In this document: positions 11,459 to 20,820 of the stretch, in pieces
How the letters are laid out: every line of letters begins with the position of its first letter
Numbering within the stretch: position 1 is the first letter of the stretch
Source: Calonectria ilicicola
Lineage: Eukaryota > Ascomycota > Sordariomycetes > Hypocreales > Nectriaceae
Assembly: GCA_020809705.1 (NCBI GenBank)
Contig: CP085832.1
Coordinates: forward strand, 4,712,001-4,776,000
DNA length: 64,000 bases
Reading direction: 5' to 3'
Position numbers and translations under genes: made by a program
The notes under the pieces: model-generated
Databases searched by the model: none
Told to the model about the DNA's origin: nothing
What the model saw: the letters and a program-made list of their open reading frames with translations, nothing else

Positions 11459-12336
11459 GGTTGAAGATTGGAATTAGACTCATTGACATTGGCAGATTAC
11501 GTCGATGTACGCGTCCTCAAACAAGGGTTTCTTAATTTATACCCTAGTTTTTTAATCACGTCATGCAGCGTTTATCTCTATTTCCCTTCTCCTTTTTAAG
11601 CGATGAGGTCGGCCCGCCGTTCCGGTAACTGTTGAAAACCTGGTGATATCGAGGCAGTGGGCTCTTTATGCCGTTACCGCCGATGCAGAATGTCTTGGTT
11701 GAGCGGGGTCAGCAATTTATCCGTTTGCCCGCCTTCTCCGCACCCGGACTGTCCACGTTGGTTTTAACCGACCGTAAATCATTATCATAAAATGGGGCCA
11801 TACCATTTGACGAAACTACAAGAACAAGAAGAATTGGGATTGTTTTTATGGTTCGCGGATGAATTTAGTGCATCATAGTTTCGTAATCTGCTGCGGTGAC
11901 TTTTTGTGCGGAAACATTTTCTCTGCGCCCCTGTGTCGGAGTTTTACTTCCCCAAGACATGAGAGACTGGTTGCAATCTCTCCGCTACAGGCCACTGAAT
12001 GTGTGAATTCTTATGTGATATTTTAATGAAACGCTCTAATTCAATGGATCTATTGAAGAGGACCTGCCCATAATTATACAATAGGACCGAAATAATAGCT
12101 AGATACACTTGACCACCCCATCAAAATGCGTGACTGACATTAATCTATTAGGACAGTTTGCCTCATCGTGTACTGGTAAACTTTTCCCGCAAGTTAAAGT
12201 GGGCGAAATCCATGTTCGCCTCTGTGTTTCTTTTTTTCTTTTGCTTTTTTTTTTTCATCCAAGACCCTCTAAATGTTTGATCTGGCTGACTGAAGTTAGG
12301 GGACCCCTGTCTACGCGACGCGAATAAGCTGGAACC
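11459..12336. other. Upstream region of the GH43 gene
   Basis: About 880 bp that includes the GH43 promoter and the 3' flank of the next minus-strand gene. It contains pyrimidine tracts (around 12,225-12,255). No gene seen. Confidence 0.5.
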
Positions 12337-13722
12337 TCACACATACTCATCCGCTGAAGACTTTCGAATGTGTACAGCTGGCGGATTCTCCAGGTTGGTT
12401 CTGGATCCTACTTCCTCCATATATTCTTCAGCTTTCTGCTGTATGGATGTCAGAGGGACTTCATCTCCATTTGAATTCTCAGTTAGAGACGTCCTCGAAA
12501 TTGAGGCGACGAGTGTGCCAGATCTGGGATCTAGGGTAGTCCCATTCCCATCGAGTTGGGTGAAAAACAGGCTAGCATCGGGATCCCGCGGCTTAAATGT
12601 TTTGTCACCCTGGCCAAAAGTACGAATGTACTTGATTGACGACGATATCGCGCTGCTCCCATCGCTATCTCGGAAAGGCCTCATCATCATTTTGATGAGA
12701 GGTCCTAGGGTTGGTAGACAAGCGCTCACGGTGCCACTACTAATTTCGATGATGTTCCAAAGGGCACCATTTGCCAGTGTGTCTATACTAGGTCAGTAAT
12801 GTTGTTGGCATATCGTCGTGGTACACTTACATGGAACATCCTTGGGATCGTACTCCAAGTACACTCGGAATCGATATGCGCTCGTGAACACGACGTAGGA
12901 ACCAAGAAGAAAGATGCCACTGATGAAAACTCTCTGCATAGGGGTGGTCTTGAGCTTCCACACTTGGGGCATCGGAAGACACAATATTCCCATGTCGCAA
13001 AGAATGTTCGGGACTGACACGCCCAGGAATAGCAAGAACATGTTGAAGCATTTACCCTCCACCCATGGCTCCCACAGCTTGTGCCTCGGGTTGCACTGGA
13101 ATGCTGAAGCGAGCATAGCAACAATACTCCAAGTGATGGCGACCGAACCAAGAATGTAACCTCCGATGCGAACGCTTCGAACCGGAAAGAGGCGCACGTA
13201 GAGGCAGAGGAGTGATAGCTTGAAGATGCTTACATTGGTAACATACAGTACCTCGGAGCCAACAAGTGTCTTTGACAAGTTAGAGTGTGACGTGATAGAC
13301 GGGACTGGTGGTGATGGGTACCTTGTCGAGTCGCTGCCTCTGTTCTAATGTAAGAGCTCCCGCATGTTTCCCGAGACCCATGTCGATGACTGTTATGAAA
13401 CCGATTAGCCACAGAGAGATTTGAAACGAATAACCGGAGAATACTTACTAACGGAGTTTTGAATGGTATTGACTACCAGGAAGAAGACTGAAGCCAAGCT
13501 AAACCAGTCATCCCAACCGAACCCAAGGCGGAAATGCCATCGAGAGAAGAAGCGAAGGCCAACGAAGACACCAGCGATAGCGGTAAAAATAGCACCCACG
13601 CGGTTGGTGGTCGGGCCAAAGTCTGCAGTCAAGTCCTGCGTTCTGCTTTGCTCCACAACACCTTGTAGGTAGGCCGCTTTGGCAGCGGCCTCGTTGTACT
13701 CTCTAGCGAGAAGAAAGTTCAT
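12337..13722 (-). CDS. Seven-helix integral membrane protein (fungal rhodopsin-like / PTH11-related)
   Basis: Four exons: 13722-13449, 13389-13322, 13269-12831 and 12782-12337, encoding 408 aa. The N-terminus is soluble, then successive membrane helices follow (IFTAIAGVFVGLRFFSRW, WFSLASVFFLVVNT, LYVTNVSIFKLSLLCLYVRL, ILGSVAITWSIVAMLASAFQC, FLLFLGVSVPNILCDMGILC, VFISGIFLLGSYVVFTSAY). The segment DVPYTLANGALWNIIEISSG-TVSACLPTLGPL is restored across the last intron and matches the C-terminal signature of the fungal rhodopsin-domain / PTH11-like family. A charged cytoplasmic tail of about 120 aa ends the protein. Such proteins are plasma-membrane receptor candidates; many are uncharacterised and the ligand is unknown. 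All three joins keep frame. Confidence 0.88.
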
Positions 13723-15508
13723 GGTGTACCACAGAGTGTGTGCTTGGAACTGTTACCATGTGTGTGATGGACAGACGCGTCATCGATCCGGAAACAACCA
13801 ATGCTTTATAACTACCCCTCAACCTTGGAGCCAAAGCAAAACTGAAGCTAAGAACTTGTCATTATGATTTCCCAATGGAGCCCAACAAGCAAAGCAAACA
13901 TGTGGGGATACCAAAGTGAAACCACGGCTCGCAGTTCGCCACGGCGTGGCCATTGACGGGGGCTGAAAAGGTGTCCTCAGCTCCCTTGTCTTGAGAGGCG
14001 CAGGACTACAGTTGGTGCTAACCCGCATGCCGTATGATCTCCGCACAAGCAAGGTGAATGGTGTCATCTGGAGCACCCGCGAATGGACCCCGCCAGCCGT
14101 TATGAAGCTTATTCAGTTTTGATGGCAGCTATATGTTTTTTTTTTAAAATAAAATACCACTACTTGAATGCACTTATTCTAAGATAAGATCGACTACATT
14201 GATTCATCAAACTGCGTTGCATCGTGAGCTAATACGGGCAGGCCCCATTTCCATCAGATCTCGATTGGTGCAGTCCGCAGGGCTAGTTAGTGTCAGCTGC
14301 ATTGAGTCATGGTAGCGTGACTCCCAATGAGGAAATGAAAAAGTAATCGACTTTTGCTGCCTTCATCGCATCATATCATCAAGGGATTTCTTTTCTTCGG
14401 TGTTGGCGAGCAACGCGGGAAAGCTTTGTACTGGCTACTTCAGCTGATACTGGTGGCAAACCTAGATGGTTGGGAGGGAAAGCTCCGTATTCTTTACTGT
14501 ATGGAAATACCTGTGGAAGATGTCATCCAATGGGAAACTTGGTCGTTGGCGGGCGTTCTGTCATGCTGTCAACACTGACTACCTGTAAGCGAGCAAAGAC
14601 CATCGTGGAATGTCTCACTAGTGCATAACGCTTTGCCGCCCTTAGCCATCTCGTCCACTTACAAGTAAGCAGTATGACACTTGTGTCTCAACCGGGTCCA
14701 CGCCGGCTCTTAGTACAGTATGAACTCGGGTCCGCGCTGGCTCGGATGCGCTTCTGGACTTTCCGATCCCGCTCCTCACACCCCGGATTTATTGGAACCC
14801 ATGGTCTTAAAATGTCTCAAAGAGCATTCTGTCTCGGAGGCTGGCTATCGGTGACGATACAGTGGCGACTGTGCAATTTTACTCTTGACTACAGGCCAGG
14901 TATACAACATGGAACTCACTAAAACGGCAATGTCGCTGATGGACCTTCTTTTCTTTCTTTCTCTCTTGTTTTGACATGACTTTTTCAATACGGGAAATCA
15001 ATGCAAAATGCCAAGGAAAAAATGTTGAGAGAAATGTGCATGATTTAGTCAGCAGAGACGGAAATAAGCCGAATTGCTTTTTCGGCGACAGCGTTTCCTC
15101 AGATAAGGCGAACCCGAAATCGCGATCTAGATTCCGGAGTCTTCACTGTGACCCACCATCCTTCATCGAAGCCACGCAATGCTTTTTTATCCAGGACACG
15201 GCATGGCCGCTGGGGAAACCGATTATAATGTGCAATCCGCCCAAGGGCTTGTTTGAGGGAAATGCGCCAGCACAGTTGAAACTGTTTGACTCCGATGCCT
15301 AAGCACTTGAAGCAATTTTTGGCCAGTCCAAGACATGGCGAGAGGGTCGAAATTTAGCCGAGGGTAATTGAATAGAATACATACAAATGTAGTTATTCCA
15401 ACACGACATTTTAAACTAAAGATGTAATAATCGAGAAGTAAATAAATTCCTTCATCAAAGCTAAGCTAATCATTTCTCTGACACCCATGCCCATAAATGC
15501 ACTTGGGA
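13723..15508. other. Intergenic, about 1.8 kb, no supported gene
   Basis: Only short open frames without recognisable domains. Includes a T-run followed by an A-rich stretch near 14,133-14,155. No RNA gene or repeat recognised. Confidence 0.5.
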
Positions 15509-16801
15509 TCAGAGCAGGTGCCGCGCAAAGAACCAAAGCGCGTTAAACTCGGCATCGCTCAATGGCTGGTGGCGGTGGACCCTTGGACAGCCCTTGCATT
15601 CTCCTCGCAGGAAAAGCCAGCAACAAAGATTTAGCCTTTTGATCCGCTCAAAAACCTGCGGTTCAACGCTCAAAGGGCGGTCTGCTAGCCTTCCTTTGAT
15701 TGTCATCGGGCCCAATCTTGCATATTGATGCGCAGGAACCATGTACGAAAAAACCTGGGGCCCTTGGACAGAGCTGTACGTTCCATTCTGCGAACCAACA
15801 AACGTAAACACATTGCGGAACTGCGCGACATGCTTAAACCGTAAATTCTTAATTGAGGGCGGAGCTGGGCCCCCGAACAGTAGCGTAATGCGCTCCAACG
15901 CCGACTTGTCTGCGGCGAACTGCCCGAGAAACGGGGCATATCGTGAGTCGTGACAACAGGCGAGCACAACATGCTTACACTGAGGATTTTCAATAAAAAA
16001 CTTTAGACACTCTGGAGGCTCGTTATTAAATCACGCCGCGGACTAAAAAAACACGGGTCAAACCTCGAATTTTATTGTCGGCCCGCTCTTTGCCAGGACC
16101 GACATTAACAAAGTCAAAAAGCGGCAAGCGACTGCTAAAGCCCGTGCAAAAAGCTCTCAGCTGGGCCATGTCTTTCACCTGCTTATCTCGAATTAACTTG
16201 GAACCTAGACCGTCCAAATGGACAAAGGCCTTTGCAACGACGTCGAACACGCCGGAGTCGTCCGTGATATTTCGCATGTACTCTTGGGTCGCGGTCAGCA
16301 ATTCATCGGCTGCTTCTTCTCCTCCCGCGGATGCATTCTTCATAAACCTGTCTTAAAACTAATATTAGGCATAGTTAGCCACAAACCATTCTTGGTCGTG
16401 TCCAGTCAAGTCATACAGCGTAGCCATCTGCATCAGCATCGATTAATACGACCACAAACGGCCGTCGTGCCTCGGAGGAGGTTAGCTCCTGAATGTGACA
16501 TCCCCAAAGGGAATCTTCTTTCGCACCACATCTGCTCCTCTACCTCGAAGGTTGATGACCTCCTTTTGCAGGCGTCTTCGGGTATCTTGCTCCACTTGAA
16601 GGTCTAACGCTGTCTTCCTGAGCTTTTCCTCCGCATCGTCGAGTCTATTAATAAGCTCCTGTACGTTGCATCAATATAAAGGCAACCTATAAGGCTGAGC
16701 TCAGCGAAATTGATACTCACTTCAACCAAAGACCACCGTTGCTCCTCAACGTTTCGGAGTTCATCGAGGCGCTGTCGGTAAGGCTGCACCCCAAGCTCCA
16801 T
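15509..16801 (-). CDS. CCCH-type zinc-finger protein with fungal DUF7923-like domain, possibly degenerate
   Basis: Exon 1 (16801-16721) encodes MELGVQPYRQRL and a helical start. After a canonical intron (16659-16720) a coiled-coil segment follows (ELINRLDDAEEKLRKTALD). The central fungal domain can be read piecewise: RRPFVVVLIDADADGY, then FMKNASAGGEEAADELL (to about 16,340), then RAFCTGFSSRLPLFDFVNVG-PGKERADNKIRGLTR, then FFIENPQCKHVVLACCHDSRY from 16000. The C-terminus has a CCCH finger of form C-x7-C-x2-C-x3-H (CWLFLRGECKGCPRVH). Between the coiled coil and VVVLIDAD, and again after DADGY, I found no GT-AG intron that restores frame. The third junction needs a non-typical GTTTTT donor. The gene may therefore carry small indels. 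Role unknown; the family is widespread in fungi. Confidence 0.6.
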
Positions 16802-17195
16802 CGTCAAAGATCAACAGAGGACCGTGGTTTTCGCCGCAATGGACCAATCTGGAAGGGCTTTATTTGCATTCATAAGTATGGTTCAAGAGAAAATCCAGTC
16901 AACAGTTACGTTGCTTACGAAGCGGGGTAAGACACCAAGTCGCGTCGTGATAGGCATGCGCGACGTGTAGCGGCCCAGTGTCATGGCTTCCAGCACTGTC
17001 CCTATACACGGTCTCGGGTCACTTATGTAAAATAGCGATAGAAAAAAGTCTTGAAATTTGATGATAAATGTAAGGGCTAAGAATGCAATCTAATCCTTCC
17101 AAATTGATACCCATGTTTCAAGCTTGGCACTGAAAAACAATCGAACTGCCCAGAGCCATGTTTATCGTTTTAGATGCTACACCAGACCCCCAACA

Positions 17196-18555
17196 CTAAA
17201 TAGCGCAGGCCAGTTTTCGCATATCAGTCTTCCACGTCTCAAAAAAGTGAATACCGTGTTCTTTCATTCGGCTAGGGTCAGTCTGCAGCAACTGAATAAG
17301 CCAGTCATCATCAGCCAACTCGGGGTCAATCTGGCAACGCAGCTTGTTGGCAGTGGAAACCGGGTCGACAAAGTATTGATACACCTTCTGTCGTTCGTTT
17401 GAATAAGTGCTAAGTAGGTCAATGGGCTTGTTCTCATTGATGATGAGATCAAGCGTATCCGCCACTGCGTCGCCATCAAGGATGCCAGTAGTGAGGCCCA
17501 TTGCTCCAAAAGGCTATAAAATACGTTAGCGAGATTCTAATCGTTCCAAGACGGTATTTGGAAGCCCTTACATTGTTCAAATGGGCAGCATCTCCAGCGA
17601 GGACACACCTGCCACGTCTGAATGTGGAAGCACAAAGCTGATGAATTCGATACACGGCAGCCCTCACGATCTCTATTTTCTGGGGTCGCGTGCCAGGCAT
17701 CATCCGATCAAGCATTTCGTCTACCGACTCTTGTGTGATTAGTTCGTCGTCAGTTCGTGGATCATCCGGATGAATCGCATTTGCACATCTGTAGAGGGAC
17801 TTCTTGCCAGGTTCAGGCTTCTCAGTGACCGTAATTAGACCATAGTGAACTGGATCCACCACGAAACATGTTGGCGCAGTCAAATCCTCCGACTCTGGTG
17901 TCTCAAACATGATGTCGCTCGTAAGAAGTCGTTCTGGCCAACTATGCCCTCGGAATTGAATGTTTAAAAGTTTTCGAGTGGCAGACCTTGCCCCGTCAGC
18001 ACCAACAAGGAATGATGCACGATAAGTTTCGTCTTTGCCAATGTCATGGTGCTTGAATGTTGCCTCGACAAAATTCTCATGATTATTGATGGCGATGAGC
18101 TCGCTATTCCAATGGACAGAAACAAGCCCAGTGTCCAAACCCTCCTGAAGAAGAATCTTGGTGAGCTTGCTTTGTGGGAGTGTGATTGACTCAATGCCAT
18201 GAGTGGACGAGTTTACATCACCTGGAGGATAGTATATATGGGCAATAACATCGCCATATCGTTTGCCTCCCTTACCATCGTCGGCTAGGGGCTTCCTCCA
18301 GAACAACCCGTTGGGTACGTAGCCGGCTTCGACGGCTTTATCAAAGACTTTGGCCCGCACCAAGGCTTGCAAAGGAGCTCCATAGTAGCCAACTGCGCGG
18401 AAAGAAGGGTCCAAGGCGGGCGCTTTCTCGAAAACCTTGACGCGAATCCCAGCCTGTGCCAATCTTAAGGCGGTGAACAAACCCACAGGTCCAGCCCCCG
18501 AGACGATGACTTGGATCTCGAATTCTTTTTGTTCTGGAGAAGATAAAACAGCCAT
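17196..18555 (-). CDS. FAD-dependent monooxygenase (aromatic hydroxylase type)
   Basis: Two exons: 18555-17572 and 17513-17196, encoding 433 aa. The N-terminal Rossmann motif VSGAGPVGLFTALRLAQAG binds the ADP of FAD, and a Glu in VFEKAP follows. The middle has the DG motif (LVGADGARSATRKLL). The second FAD motif is split by the intron and restored as GRCVLAGDAAHLNNPFGAMG, the usual GD-x9-PxxGxG arrangement. This is the class A flavoprotein monooxygenase layout (salicylate/phenol hydroxylase and many secondary-metabolism enzymes). Substrate unknown. The start MAVLSSPEQ is chosen because the FAD motif follows within about 20 residues. An in-frame ATG at 18609 would add 18 aa. It lies 1.2 kb from the repeat-precursor gene but I see no proof of a shared pathway. 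Confidence 0.88.
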
Positions 18556-19739
18556 TTTGGATGTTACTCCTTGTGGCTTAATGTGTGCAGTCGTTGGTGA
18601 TTTGGTCATGTACGAGTAGTGCAGATGAAGAAAGGCACAGCAGGCAATGTTTGAAGATGATTTCATTTGAGTACATTCTTCGCCGAGAGACGATCGATAT
18701 ATATATATATATTTATTTAATAGAAGTGACATCGGTCCTTTCTTCATCGGCCTTTCCTTCCCATAACATGCCGATGTTCGAGCCAAGACGAGTGCATCCC
18801 TATCAGCGGCCGGTGAGATTTCGGTCCCGACCACCACCGAATGAGAGATTTATGAGCCATATACCAATCTTCTAAAAACCCATGCCTAATTTTGCGTGTT
18901 TGTTTGTTCAGCTCTTATGTGGCACACGCAAGTCCATAATTTGATCTAGCTAGGCTATATGTGTTGGGTCGTTCCGTTTTGGGAAATACCGCTCAAGCAA
19001 TCCCAGATCGGCGTAACTAGTGCCAAAGTTCCGCACTACGGATCATCCCGTCGTGCCATTGTAGAGATTCATTTGGTTTCATTATTATGGGCCCAAGAGC
19101 TCTATGTCGCGAGATGGTCGAATATTGGTAGCGGACAATTCATTGTCCGCGTAGAAATCGCCGCTTAGTGATATTAGACGACAAAACCTAAATATTAAAT
19201 GCGGTGATAAGTATCGAACAGGCGCTAATTCCGCGTTTCGGAACTTTCTCTCGTTTTCCGACTTCCTATGACTAAGCAACGCATCAACAAAAGGATTATA
19301 TTTAAATAGAATTGGCTCATCACCTGAATATCTGACAAGAAAAATTGGCAACTCTTCACCGCACCGAAATAAAAGTTACAAAAGCCGTGATAAATTGACC
19401 ACTTCCAATCAATTGTCATCAAACTAGGTAGAGAGTACTTCCTCGGACTAATTCTTATCTTAACTTACGATGATTGCTATCTAAGTGATGATCGAATTGT
19501 AAGTTCCAGGAGGATAGACTTTCAGGGTGGAATCGCGTTAGAGAGAAGGCTCAGAAATTTTAATATCAGCTAGCTAAACTGCTAGTATAAATTGAACATT
19601 ATTAAAAGGAATGAAGATGCAAACCAGTCTACCAAATACAAAAGCTATGATATCTAAAAATGATTAAGGATAGAAGAAGAAGAATTAAAACCACACCCAA
19701 TCGCCAATTTGAACCAAAATTTGTTAGGAAATAAGCCCC
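18556..19739. other. Intergenic with AT microsatellite
   Basis: A (TA)n run lies at about 18,697-18,712, in the probable 5' region of the monooxygenase gene. The rest is AT-rich sequence with no gene that I can support. Confidence 0.5.
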
Positions 19740-20660
19740 TTAGTCCTTCTTTTCATCCTCTCGCTTAGCCTTGTCGCCATGGTACTTGCCATCGTCAAAG
19801 CCAGTACCAGGGCCCTCATACTTGTTGGGTGCCCACTTTCCATCGTCATAATCGGTCTGAGGCTTACCCTCATACTTGCCGGGCCACCAAGAACCATCAT
19901 CATTCCTCTTAGCCTTACCACCGTGGTACTTGCCGTCATCATAACCGGTGCCGGGGCCCTCATACTTGTTGGGTGCCCACTTGCCGTCGTCATAATCGGT
20001 CTGAGGCTTTCCCTCGTACTTGCCGGGCCACCAAGAACCGTCGTCGTTTCTCTTGGTCTTGCCGCCGTGATACTTTCCATCGTCGTAGCCAGTTCCAGGG
20101 CCTTCGTACTTGTTGGGCGCCCACTTGCCATCATCATAATCGGTCTGGGGCTTTCCCTCGTACTTGCCAGGCCACCAAGAACCGTCGTCGTTTCTCTTGG
20201 TCTTGCCACCGTGGTACTTGCCGTCATCATAACCGGTGCCGGGTCCCTCATACTTGTTGGGTGCCCACTTGCCATTATCGTAGCCAGTGCCAGGGCCCTC
20301 GTACTTGCCAGGCCACCAAGAACCATCATCGTTTCTCTTGGTCTTGCCTCCGGGGTACTTTCCGGGGTACCACTTTCCGTTATCGTATGGAGTGCCAGGG
20401 CCCTCATACTTTCCGGGATACCAGGAGCCGTCGTCATTTCTCTTGGCCTTGGCTCCAGGGTACTTTCCGGGGTACCACTTTCCATCGTCGTAGTCTGTGC
20501 CGGGGCCCTCATACTTGTTTGGTGCCCACTTGCCATCATCATATGGGGTTCCCTTGCCCTCATATTTGCCAGGTGCCCATGAGCCGTCATCAGCAGGCTT
20601 AGCTGTGGGAAGTGCCAGAGCCGTTGCGGCAAAGGCCAAAAGACTGAGAGAGTAACGCAT
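19740..20660 (-). CDS. Kex2-processed tandem-repeat secreted precursor (candidate RiPP or peptide precursor)
   Basis: Single exon of 306 aa, starting MRYSLSLLAFAATALA, a clear signal peptide (residues 1-17). The rest is tandem repeats. A leader unit ends in KAKR at residue 74. Five units follow, each beginning with a charged residue plus DDGSW and ending in (A/T)KR: residues 75-109 (35 aa), 110-156 (47), 157-204, 205-252 and 253-300 (48 each). A tail EDEKKD closes it. Each unit has inner copies of W-x-P-(G/N)-K-Y-(E/P)-G and Y-D-(D/N)-G-K. There is no cysteine, and the composition is very rich in Gly, Tyr, Trp, Lys and Asp. Lys-Arg ends are cut by Kex2 in the late Golgi, so the product is predicted to be several near-identical secreted peptides. 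This is the architecture of fungal KEP proteins, the class that includes precursors of ustiloxin/epichloecyclin-type cyclic peptides. No UstYa (DUF3328)-like gene is visible in this window. Confidence 0.85.
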   Translation of the reverse strand: MRYSLSLLAFAATALALPTAKPADDGSWAPGKYEGKGTPYDDGKWAPNKYEGPGTDYDDGKWYPGKYPGAKAKRNDDGSWYPGKYEGPGTPYDNGKWYPGKYPGGKTKRNDDGSWWPGKYEGPGTGYDNGKWAPNKYEGPGTGYDDGKYHGGKTKRNDDGSWWPGKYEGKPQTDYDDGKWAPNKYEGPGTGYDDGKYHGGKTKRNDDGSWWPGKYEGKPQTDYDDGKWAPNKYEGPGTGYDDGKYHGGKAKRNDDGSWWPGKYEGKPQTDYDDGKWAPNKYEGPGTGFDDGKYHGDKAKREDEKKD

Positions 20661-20780
20661 CCTGAAAGGCAGGATGATTAAAAGTAATAGAGAGGAATCA
20701 AGTATGAAAGGATATTTGTGAAAGGGTGGTTTTTTTGATGAAGGTGTTTGGTGTTGAGATGATCTCAAGAGTTGGAAGTG

Positions 20781-20820
20781 AGGAGGATGAGGAGGATGTT
20801 GATGTTGATGTTGATGATGA
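20781..20820. repeat. GATGTT microsatellite upstream of the repeat-precursor gene
   Basis: GAGGAT repeats grade into GATGTT/GATGAT repeats about 120-160 bp upstream of the start codon, probably in promoter or 5' UTR. Confidence 0.6.

Noticed and set aside
19779..20582. Plus-strand open frame of 267 codons, and a second minus-strand frame of about 300 codons, across the repeat-precursor gene
   Set aside because: They are stop-free only because the 144-bp unit is repeated; their translations are low-complexity, have no export signal or domain and mirror the codon pattern of the real gene.
19761..20591. Regular repeats that could suggest a CRISPR-like array
   Set aside because: The repeats are in-frame coding units of about 144 bp with no spacers, inside a secreted protein of a eukaryote.
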